A stretch of DNA of 39,663 bases from Nonomuraea corallina (GTDB lineage: Bacteria > Actinomycetota > Actinomycetes > Streptosporangiales > Streptosporangiaceae). The DNA lies in NCBI RefSeq assembly GCF_027620315.1, contig NZ_JAPNNL010000054.1, forward strand, positions 1 to 39,663, written 5' to 3'. Made by a program: the position numbers and the translations under genes. This document shows positions 33,407 through 39,663 of this stretch, in pieces (position 1 is the first letter of the stretch; each line of letters begins with the position of its first letter). The notes beneath the pieces are model-generated. The model had not been told where the DNA came from. It worked only from the letters and a program-made list of their open reading frames with translations, and made no database searches.

Positions 33407-34123
33407 ATGAGCGTCATCGTGGTCACCGGCACCGGTGTGGGCGTGGGCAAGACGGTGGTGTGCGCGGCCCTGGCGGCGCTGGCGCGCGCCCGCGGGGCGA
33501 GCACAGCCGTGGTCAAACCCGCGCAGACCGGCCTGGGGCCCGGCGAGCGCGGCGACGTGGACGAGGTCATCAGGCTGTCCGGGGTGCCGACCACGTTCGA
33601 GCTGGCCCGGTTCGAGCCGCCGCTGTCGCCCGCCGCGGCGGCGCGCGCGGCCGGGGTGCCGCCGGTGTCGCTGCCGCAGGCCGCCGCGCGGGTCCGTGAG
33701 CTGGCCGAGAGCAACCGGCTGGTGGTCGTGGAGGGCACGGGCGGGCTGCTGGTGCGGTTCGACGAGGACGGCGCCACGATCGCCGACCTGGCGCGGCTGC
33801 TGGGCGCGCAGGTGCTCGTGGTGGCCGGGCCCGGCCGTGGCACGGTCAACCACACGGCGCTGACCCTGGAGGCTCTCGCGCACCGCGGGCTGGACCTGGC
33901 CGGGGTGGTCATCGGCGCGTGGCCGAGTGAGCCGGGCGTGATCGAGCGGAGTAACGTGGCCGACCTGGAGATGCTGGCGGCCCGGCCGCTCGTCGGTGCG
34001 TTGCCGCAAGGCGCGGGGCGGCTCGACGCCGGGGCCTTCGCGGCGGCTGCGCGGCGCGGGCTGGCCGTGACGCTGGGCGGAGCCTTCGACCCTGCCGCGT
34101 TCCGGGACTCGTACCGCGTCTAG
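33407..34123 (+). CDS. bioD: Dethiobiotin synthetase
   Basis: A 238-residue BioD. The P-loop GTGVGVGKT is near the N-terminus (7-15), with Lys and Thr motifs VVKPAQTGLGPGERGDVDEV, the ARFEPPLSPAAAARAAGV substrate segment, and VVEGTGGLLVRFDEDG for the metal-binding Glu. The ATP-dependent reaction closes the ureido ring of biotin from 7,8-diaminopelargonate and CO2. No bioA, bioF or bioB is next to it, so it is an orphan locus 24 bp after the DasR-like gene. Co-transcription with that regulator is possible. Confidence 0.92.
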   Translation: MSVIVVTGTGVGVGKTVVCAALAALARARGASTAVVKPAQTGLGPGERGDVDEVIRLSGVPTTFELARFEPPLSPAAAARAAGVPPVSLPQAAARVRELAESNRLVVVEGTGGLLVRFDEDGATIADLARLLGAQVLVVAGPGRGTVNHTALTLEALAHRGLDLAGVVIGAWPSEPGVIERSNVADLEMLAARPLVGALPQGAGRLDAGAFAAAARRGLAVTLGGAFDPAAFRDSYRV

Positions 34124-34125
34124 AA

Positions 34126-34140
34126 TTGCCGGGCCGGCAA
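34126..34140. promoter_or_regulatory. Inverted repeat next to the -10 box of the XRE-cupin gene
   Basis: TTGCCGGGCCGGCAA is a 7+1+7 perfect inverted repeat. It begins at the last base of a consensus-like -10 hexamer TAGAAT (34121-34126) and ends 19 bp before the preferred start codon. Its position fits autorepression by the XRE-cupin protein. Confidence 0.6.
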
Positions 34141-34159
34141 GCCGATGTGCGAGGTGGCC

Positions 34160-34741
34160 ATGGCGAAGGTGATCGAGGACGTGCTGGCCGAGGTCGGCCC
34201 CCGGCTCAAGCGGCTGCGCGCCGACCACGGCCTGACCCTGACCGGGCTCGCCGAGGCCACCGGCATCTCCACCAGCACGCTGTCACGCCTGGAGTCGGGG
34301 CAGCGCCGGCCCACCCTGGAGCTGCTGCTGCCCATCGCCCAGGCCTACCAGGTGCCGCTGCAGGAGCTCGTGGGCGCGCCGCAGGTCGGCGACCCGCGCA
34401 TCCGTCCCACGCCGCGGCGGCTGAACGGCATGACCGTGCTGCCGCTGACCCGTCAGCCGGGGCCGCTGCAGGCGTTCAAAATGATCATCCCGCCGGGGCG
34501 GGGCACGCCCGAGCCGCAGACCCACGAGGGCTACGAGTGGCTCTACGTGCTGTCCGGCCGGCTGCGCCTGGTGCTGGCGGAGCGCGACCTGCTGCTGAAG
34601 GCGGGCGAGGCGGCCGAGTTCGACACCCGGCTGCCGCACTGGTTCGGCAGCGCCGACGAGCGGCCCGTCGAGATCCTCAGCCTCTTCGGCCGGCAGGGCG
34701 AGCGCATGCACGTCCGGGCCCGGCCGAAGTCCCGTGCCTGA
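34160..34741 (+). CDS. XRE-family regulator with C-terminal cupin
   Basis: A 193-residue regulator. The N-terminal helix-turn-helix is at about residues 14-68 (RLKRLRADHGLTLTGLAEAT, STSTLSRLESGQRRPTLELL). The C-terminal cupin at about 105-180 contains EPQTHEGYEWLYVLSGRLRL and LLKAGEAAEFDTRLPHWFGS. Such XRE-cupin proteins sense small molecules, often amino acids, aldehydes or polyamines, and control nearby metabolic genes. ATG 34160 follows GAGG; ATG 34145 would add five residues. The inverted repeat upstream suggests autoregulation. The effector is unknown. Confidence 0.9.
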   Translation: MAKVIEDVLAEVGPRLKRLRADHGLTLTGLAEATGISTSTLSRLESGQRRPTLELLLPIAQAYQVPLQELVGAPQVGDPRIRPTPRRLNGMTVLPLTRQPGPLQAFKMIIPPGRGTPEPQTHEGYEWLYVLSGRLRLVLAERDLLLKAGEAAEFDTRLPHWFGSADERPVEILSLFGRQGERMHVRARPKSRA

Positions 34742-34824
34742 TCCCCGGGGTGGGGCTATCCCCACCCCGATGAGGACGTCAGGCCCATGCCCAGCGGGCA
34801 TCCCGACTCAATACGGTGGATTCC

Positions 34825-35985
34825 ATGAAGGTCCCCCGCCCCTGGTCGGCCCGGGCCTGGCTGGACACCGCGCACGTGATCACCGGTTTACCGGTCGCGG
34901 CCGTGCTCGCCTCGGCCATGCTCCCGCTGGTCCTGTTCCCCGGCACGCTCCGCCGCGCCCTGCCCTGGCTCACCCGGGTGCAGCGCTCCCGGTTCGCGGC
35001 GTTCCAGGCGGCGCGCATCCCCCCGGTGCCGGTGGCGGCCCACTGGCGCACCCTCAGCCTGTGGCGGCAGACGGGCTACCACGTGCTGTCGCCGCTCGTG
35101 AGCCTTCCCGCGGCCGTCCTGGTGGCGACGGCCTGGGGTGCGGGTCTCGTGGGCGTGCTGTCGTTCCTGGCCCCGGTCATGAACCCGCCGCCCCTGGTCT
35201 TCACCCCCGACCTGCGCAACCCTGCGGTGACGGGCGTCTACGTCGTGACCGGCGTCGTCCTGCTGGCGCTGGCGCCGCTGCTGGCGCGCGCCATGGCCGC
35301 GCTCGACCTGGCGATCGCCCGCGCGCTGCTCGGCCCCAGCCGCAAAGAGCTGGACGAACGGATCGAGACGCTGACCGAGAGCCGCGCGGGCGTGATCGAC
35401 GCCGCGGACGCCGAGCGCCGCCGCATCGAGCGCGACCTGCACGACGGCGCGCAGCAGCGGCTGGTCTCCCTGGCCCTGAACCTCGGCCTCGCCCGCGCCA
35501 CGCTGACCGACCTGCCCGAGCCCGCCCGGCAGGCCATCGAACGGGCCCACGAGGAATCCAAGCAGGCGCTCAAGGAGCTGCGCGACCTCGTACGCGGCCT
35601 GCACCCGGCCGTCCTCAACGACCAGGGCCTGGACGCGGCGCTGTCCGGCGTGGCGGCGCGGGCCCCCGTCCCGGTGCGGCTGGAGGTCGTCCTCGACCGC
35701 CGCCCCTCCCCGACGATCGAGGCGGTGGCGTTCTTCGTCGTCTCCGAGGCGCTGACCAACATCGCCAAGCACGCCGCCGCCACCAGAGCCGAGGTGAGCG
35801 TGCGGCGCGAACGCGACCGGCTGCTCCTGCTGGTCTACGACGACGGCTGCGGCGGGGCCACGATGGAGCGCGGCACGGGACTGCGCGGCCTGGCCCAGCG
35901 GGTCGAGGCCGTGGACGGGACGCTGAAACTGAGCAGCCCGCTGGGCGGGCCGACGACGATCGAGGTGGAACTGCCGTGCGCATAG
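34825..35985 (+). CDS. NarL-type membrane sensor histidine kinase
   Basis: A 386-residue sensor kinase. The N-terminal half has four predicted membrane spans in two hairpins (VITGLPVAAVLASAMLPLVL; HVLSPLVSLPAAVLVATAWG; VYVVTGVVLLALAPLLARAM). The HisKA_3 dimerisation region follows, ERRRIERDLHDGAQQRLVSL, with His206, then the HATPase (VSEALTNIAKHAAATRAEVS, YDDGCGGA, GLRGLAQRVEAVDG). It has no large extracytoplasmic sensor domain, so the signal may come from the membrane or a partner. The stop lies inside the response regulator gene (10-nt overlap). A GTG three codons earlier is an alternative start. Confidence 0.92.
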   Translation: MKVPRPWSARAWLDTAHVITGLPVAAVLASAMLPLVLFPGTLRRALPWLTRVQRSRFAAFQAARIPPVPVAAHWRTLSLWRQTGYHVLSPLVSLPAAVLVATAWGAGLVGVLSFLAPVMNPPPLVFTPDLRNPAVTGVYVVTGVVLLALAPLLARAMAALDLAIARALLGPSRKELDERIETLTESRAGVIDAADAERRRIERDLHDGAQQRLVSLALNLGLARATLTDLPEPARQAIERAHEESKQALKELRDLVRGLHPAVLNDQGLDAALSGVAARAPVPVRLEVVLDRRPSPTIEAVAFFVVSEALTNIAKHAAATRAEVSVRRERDRLLLLVYDDGCGGATMERGTGLRGLAQRVEAVDGTLKLSSPLGGPTTIEVELPCA

Positions 35986-36629
35986 TGCTGGCCGAGGACT
36001 CCGTGCTGCTGCGCGAAGGGCTGATCCGGCTGCTGGAAGGCTCCGGTCTGCGCGTGGTGGCGGCCGTGGCCGAGGCCGAGAGCCTCCTGCGCGCCACCGA
36101 GGAGCACCGGCCCGACCTGGTGCTGACCGACGTGCGCATGCCGCCCACGCACACCGACGAAGGGCTGCGGGCCGCGCTGGTGCTGCGCCGCGAGCAGCCG
36201 AAGCTCGCGGTCCTGGTGCTGTCGCAGTACGTGGAGGAGCGCTACGCCGCCCAGCTGCTGTCGTCCGCCACCGGCGGCGTCGGCTACCTGCTGAAGGACA
36301 GGGTGGCCGACGTGGCCGAGTTCGTCGACGCGCTGCGCCGGGTCGCGGCCGGAGGCACCGCCCTCGACCCCGAGGTGGTCGCCCAGCTCCTGCTGCGCGG
36401 CCACAGCGACCCTCTGGACCGGCTGACGCCCCGCGAGCACGAGGTGCTCAAGCTGATGGCCGAGGGCCGCTCCAACGCGGGCATCGGCCAGGCGCTGGTG
36501 CTCAGCGAGGGCGCGGTGGGCAAGCACATAGGCAACATCTTCGCCAAGCTCGACCTGCCCCCGGCCGAGGGCGACCACCGGCGGGTGCTGGCCGTGCTCC
36601 AGTTCCTCAAGATCAGGAGCTTGCCGTGA
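35976..36629 (+). CDS. LuxR/NarL-family response regulator
   Basis: A 217-residue response regulator. The receiver domain has Glu7/Asp8 (VLAEDSVLL), phospho-acceptor Asp52 (LVLTDVRMPP) and a conserved Lys near 104 (GYLLKDRVADV). The C-terminal LuxR helix-turn-helix is LTPREHEVLKLMAEGRSNAG then VLSEGAVGKHIGNIFAKLDL. It partners with the preceding kinase. Start GTG 35976 overlaps the kinase gene by 10 nt, and its own stop overlaps the DUF4097 gene (GTGA). Confidence 0.94.
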   Translation: MRIVLAEDSVLLREGLIRLLEGSGLRVVAAVAEAESLLRATEEHRPDLVLTDVRMPPTHTDEGLRAALVLRREQPKLAVLVLSQYVEERYAAQLLSSATGGVGYLLKDRVADVAEFVDALRRVAAGGTALDPEVVAQLLLRGHSDPLDRLTPREHEVLKLMAEGRSNAGIGQALVLSEGAVGKHIGNIFAKLDLPPAEGDHRRVLAVLQFLKIRSLP

Positions 36630-37390
36630 GACGACTCTGGCTGATCCTGGGCACCGTGCTGACGGTGGCGGCGCTGGCCGTCTCCACCGGGGTCGTCTGG
36701 GCGGCACTGGCCGATCCCAGCCCGCCCCTTGAGGTGTCGTGGCGCTCCATCCCGTTCCGGGGTGGCGCGCTGACCGTCCAGGCCGACGGCGCCGAGGTCA
36801 GCGTGCACATCGAGGCGGGCCAGGCCGGCTCCATCGAGATCGAACGCGAGCTGGTGTGGACCGGCGGGAAGCCCACGGTGAGCGAGGAGTGGGACGGCGG
36901 CACGCTCCGGCTCGACGGTGCCTGTCCCGGCGAGTGGCGTCCCACCGGAAGGGACTGTCGGATCCGCTACCAGGTGTTCGTACCGCCAGAGACCGACGTC
37001 GAGGCCACCACGAACGCCATGCTGAGCATCAGCCGCATGCGCGGCGACGTCAGCCTCACCTCCGCCCGGGGAACCGTCGGCGTCCACGACGTGGCCGGTG
37101 ACCTGCGGCTGCGGAGCGAGACCGGCGACATCCTGGCCGACAGCCTGCGCAGCGGCACGGTCGACGCGGAGACCGGCACCGGCACGGTGCGGCTGTCGTT
37201 CGAGATTCCCCCGTCGGACGTGCGCGCCACCGTGAGGGCCACCGGTGACATCGAGCTGGCGCTGCCGCAAGGCGTCTACGACGTGACCGCCAGCGCCCCC
37301 AAGACGGATGTCGACAGCCGGCTCAACCCGTCCTCCTCGCACAAGGTGCACGCCTCCACCCCCGAGGGCGACATCCGCATCTGTTGCTGA
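36626..37390 (+). CDS. DUF4097-type secreted or membrane-anchored protein
   Basis: A 254-residue protein with an N-terminal signal or anchor helix (LWLILGTVLTVAALAVSTGV, residues 4-23) and a beta-repeat body of the DUF4097 kind (MRGDVSLTSARGTVGVHDVA, LRLRSETGDILADSLRSGTV, RATGDIELALPQGVYDVTAS). Cysteines near residues 92 and 104 and a terminal Cys-Cys are noted. It is translationally coupled to the response regulator (GTGA, 36626-36629) and probably the output or a co-sensor of the two-component system at the cell envelope. It is a second, differently located member of the family seen at 6433-7239. Confidence 0.85.
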   Translation: MRRLWLILGTVLTVAALAVSTGVVWAALADPSPPLEVSWRSIPFRGGALTVQADGAEVSVHIEAGQAGSIEIERELVWTGGKPTVSEEWDGGTLRLDGACPGEWRPTGRDCRIRYQVFVPPETDVEATTNAMLSISRMRGDVSLTSARGTVGVHDVAGDLRLRSETGDILADSLRSGTVDAETGTGTVRLSFEIPPSDVRATVRATGDIELALPQGVYDVTASAPKTDVDSRLNPSSSHKVHASTPEGDIRICC

Positions 37391-37441
37391 CCTCCCCCTG
37401 GATGCTGTTTACTCCTGTGGCTCATTGGTAAGTTCCGGGCT

Positions 37442-39088
37442 ATGGAGTCTGCGAAACACGCCGGTGACGCCGCTGTCGCCGTGTCCAAGGCCTACGGTGT
37501 CGAGACCATGTTCACCCTGTCGGGAGGGCATGTCTTCCCCCTGTACGACGGTGCCCAGCACGAGGGCATGCGCATCCTCGACGTCCGTCACGAGCAGAGC
37601 GCGGTGTTCGCCGCGGAGGCCACGGCGCGGCTGACGAGGAAGCCCGGCCTGGCGGTGCTCACCGCGGGCCCCGGCATCACCAACGGCGTCAGCGGTGTGG
37701 CCACGGCCCACTTCAACGGCTCGCCGGTGGTCGTCATGGGCGGGCGCGCCCCGCAGTCCCGCTGGGGCAGCGGCGCCCTGCAGGAGATGGACCATCCGCC
37801 GCTGCTGACGCCGATCACCAAGCTGGCGTTCACCTCCTCCGGCGCCGACTCGGTCGGCCAGGACGTCGAGATGGCCTTCCGCACCGCCGTGGCGCCGCAC
37901 CGGGGGCCGGTCTTCCTCGACTTCCACATGGACCACCTGTTCTCGCCGTCGCCCATGCACGAACCCCAGACGCAGTCGCCCTCGCCGCTGGAGCCCGACC
38001 CCGACAGCCTGCGCGCCATCGCCCGGCTGCTGGCCGAGGCCGAGCGCCCGGTCTTGGTGTACGGGTCCGACGTGTGGATGGACCGGGCCGAGGAGGCCGC
38101 CCGCGACTTCGCCGAGGCCTGGCGGCTCCCGGTCATCCCCAACGGGCAGGGCCGCGGCATCCTCCCCGCCGGCCACGAGCTGCTCGTCACCCGCGCCCGC
38201 GGCCAGGCCTTCGCCCAGGCCGACCTGGTCATCGTGATGGGCACCCCGCTGGACTTCCGGCTCGGCTACGGCTGGTTCGGCGGCAAGGACGGCGCCCCGC
38301 TGGCCAAGGTGGTGCACATCGCCGACGCGCCGTCCCATCTGGCCACCCACATGTCCCCGGTCGCCTCCGCCGCCGGCGACCTGTCGGTGGTGCTGTGGAG
38401 CCTCGGCGACGCCTGCGGCGAGGCCGGCGTCAAGCCGTCGCGTTACGCCGACTGGCTGTCCACGCTCGCCGACCACGCCGCGGCGGCCGTCGCCGGTGAC
38501 GCCGCGCTGCTGGCCGCCGACACCGACCCGATCCACCCCATGCGCATCTACGGCGAGCTGGGCAAGCTCCTGGCCGACGACGCGGTGGTCATCGGCGACG
38601 GCGGCGACTTCGTCTCCTACGCCGGCAAGTACGTCGAGCCGCGCCGGCCGGGGAACTGGCTCGACCCCGGCCCGTACGGCTGCCTCGGCACCGGGCTCGG
38701 CTACGCCATCGCCGCCCGCCTGGCCCGCCCGTCCTCGCAGGTGGTGCTGCTGCTCGGCGACGGCGCCGCGGGCTTCTCGCTGATGGACGTCGACACGCTG
38801 GTCCGGCACCGCCTGCCGGTCGTGATGATCTGCGGCAACAACGGCATCTGGGGGCTGGAGAAGCACCCGATGCAGCTGCTCTACGGCTACGACGTGGCCG
38901 CCGAGCTGCAGCCGCAGTGCCGTTACGACCAGGTGGTGACGGCCCTGGGCGGCGGCGGCGAGCTGGTCACCAAGCCGTCGGAGATCGGGCCGGCGCTGCG
39001 CCGCGCGTTCGACTCCGGCATCCCGTACCTGGTGAACATCGCCACCGACCCGCAGATCGCCTACCCGCGCAACACCACGGGGGTGTGA
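37442..39088 (+). CDS. Acetolactate-synthase-like ThDP enzyme (IlvG type)
   Basis: A 548-residue ThDP-dependent enzyme. The ThDP-activating Glu51 sits in ILDVRHEQSAVFAAEATARL, followed by GLAVLTAGPGITNGVSGVAT. The central domain is typical (PVLVYGSDVWMDRAEEAARD), and the ThDP/Mg motif runs from LLGDGAAGFSLMDVDTLVRH to ICGNNGIW (about 437-468). Length and pattern match actinobacterial IlvG-like proteins and oxalyl-CoA-decarboxylase relatives rather than the housekeeping IlvB. No small regulatory subunit gene accompanies it, so a role in branched-chain synthesis is uncertain. It converges on the PASTA gene with only 6 bp between the stops. Confidence 0.88.
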   Translation: MESAKHAGDAAVAVSKAYGVETMFTLSGGHVFPLYDGAQHEGMRILDVRHEQSAVFAAEATARLTRKPGLAVLTAGPGITNGVSGVATAHFNGSPVVVMGGRAPQSRWGSGALQEMDHPPLLTPITKLAFTSSGADSVGQDVEMAFRTAVAPHRGPVFLDFHMDHLFSPSPMHEPQTQSPSPLEPDPDSLRAIARLLAEAERPVLVYGSDVWMDRAEEAARDFAEAWRLPVIPNGQGRGILPAGHELLVTRARGQAFAQADLVIVMGTPLDFRLGYGWFGGKDGAPLAKVVHIADAPSHLATHMSPVASAAGDLSVVLWSLGDACGEAGVKPSRYADWLSTLADHAAAAVAGDAALLAADTDPIHPMRIYGELGKLLADDAVVIGDGGDFVSYAGKYVEPRRPGNWLDPGPYGCLGTGLGYAIAARLARPSSQVVLLLGDGAAGFSLMDVDTLVRHRLPVVMICGNNGIWGLEKHPMQLLYGYDVAAELQPQCRYDQVVTALGGGGELVTKPSEIGPALRRAFDSGIPYLVNIATDPQIAYPRNTTGV

Positions 39089-39094
39089 GGCCGG

Positions 39095-39663
39095 CTAGTC
39101 CTTGGGCACCGGCGTCGTCGTGGGGCTCGGGGGGGCCGAGCCGCACGGGTCGATCTGGATGAGGACGACCTTGACCGTCTTGCCGACCTGGAGATCCACA
39201 CCGCCGTCGGGCCAGCTCTGCGCGACCTTGAGGCACTCGTGCTTCACCTTGCCGCCGGTCTGGTCGTCCGCGGCGACCTTGAAGCCGACGTTCTCGATCA
39301 TGGTCTTGGCCTGCGGGTACGGCAGGTCGACCACGTAGGGCACGGGCTTCTTGGGCTTGGGGCTGGGCGAGGCCGACGACGGCTTGGACGACGGCTTGTC
39401 CGTGGGAGTGATCGTCGGAGTGGGGGACTCCTCCGGCTCCTCCGTATCCCGAGGGGTGGGACTCCTCTGCTGGCGCACCGGCGGCGTCTCGGCCTGGCGC
39501 GTCACGCTGGGCTTGGGCGGCCTCTTGGTGGGCTTGGTAGGGGTCGGCTCGTCGACGGGCGCCGGGTCGTCCTGCGCCGCCGCGGTCGTCTCCACGGGCG
39601 ACCCGCTCGAACCGCTCATGTTGGTCAGCGCGACCGCGCCCGCGCCCACCCCGACCACCAGGG
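39095..39663 (-). CDS. PASTA-domain protein, C-terminal part (N-terminus beyond window)
   Basis: The frame is open from the window edge to TAG at 39095. The edge-proximal VVGVGAGAVALTN may be the end of a transmembrane helix. A long Pro/Thr/Ser/Lys-rich linker follows (TPTKPTKRPPKPSVTRQAE and so on). A single PASTA domain comes next, with PYVVDLPYPQAKTMIENVGF and GKTVKVVLIQIDPC, containing cysteines in KHECLKV and IDPCGS that could pair. PASTA domains bind peptidoglycan or cell-wall fragments outside the cell. The whole could be a Ser/Thr protein kinase tail or a kinase-free anchored PASTA protein; the missing N-terminus would decide. Confidence 0.82.
   Translation of the reverse strand, partial: LVVGVGAGAVALTNMSGSSGSPVETTAAAQDDPAPVDEPTPTKPTKRPPKPSVTRQAETPPVRQQRSPTPRDTEEPEESPTPTITPTDKPSSKPSSASPSPKPKKPVPYVVDLPYPQAKTMIENVGFKVAADDQTGGKVKHECLKVAQSWPDGGVDLQVGKTVKVVLIQIDPCGSAPPSPTTTPVPKD

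Overview
This window is high-GC, densely coded actinobacterial chromosome. The gene content (multifunctional Kgd-type 2-oxoglutarate enzyme, nickel superoxide dismutase with its maturation protease, WhiB1 next to PdtaS, RsbW/SigF, a DasR-like GntR regulator, an NsdA-like regulator) fits a filamentous actinomycete, most likely Streptosporangiaceae (Nonomuraea-like). That family assignment is inference; no rRNA or other marker is present. No tRNA, rRNA, insertion sequence, prophage or CRISPR array was seen.

Layout. 1-2.1 kb: an ArsR-type regulator translationally coupled to an MFS transporter (cut by the window edge), divergent from a B3/B4-domain gene; a double GCAAA-N6-TTTGC operator lies between them. 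2.3-6.0 kb: kgd. 6.2-8.0 kb: a DUF6104 microprotein, then a DUF4097 protein coupled to a PadR regulator. 8.0-12.2 kb (minus strand): quinone-oxidoreductase-like enzyme, an anchored protein of unknown function, a VapBC toxin-antitoxin pair with a palindromic operator, and a thiolase-like protein lacking the usual catalytic cysteines.

12.4-20.6 kb is the most remarkable part: five tandem, same-strand genes for secreted chymotrypsin-fold proteins. Only the first keeps an intact His-Asp-Ser triad. In the other four the serine is Asp, Asp, Asn and Asp, and two have also lost the His (Arg, Ser). The last three carry a roughly 150-residue insertion containing repeated short motifs. Genes 2 to 5 are each followed by a strong hairpin. 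Genes 1 to 4 have CRP-type palindromes upstream (two exact TGTGA-N6-TCACA), and genes 3 and 4 share an identical 29-bp leader element plus a matching promoter. Similar CRP-type sites precede whiB1 and pdtaS further right, suggesting one Crp regulon.

20.6-26.0 kb: NsdA-like regulator, malic enzyme, and a three-gene polar amino-acid ABC importer. 26.0-30.6 kb: a CGNR zinc-finger protein, sodX/sodN (divergent), rsbW-sigF, a small membrane protein, a diacylglycerol-kinase-type lipid kinase and whiB1. 30.8-34.7 kb: pdtaS (minus), DasR-like regulator, orphan bioD, and an XRE-cupin regulator with a palindrome adjoining its probable -10 box. 34.8-37.4 kb: an overlapping histidine kinase/response regulator/DUF4097 operon. 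37.4-39.7 kb: an acetolactate-synthase-like ThDP enzyme, convergent with the C-terminal part of a PASTA-domain protein that leaves the window.
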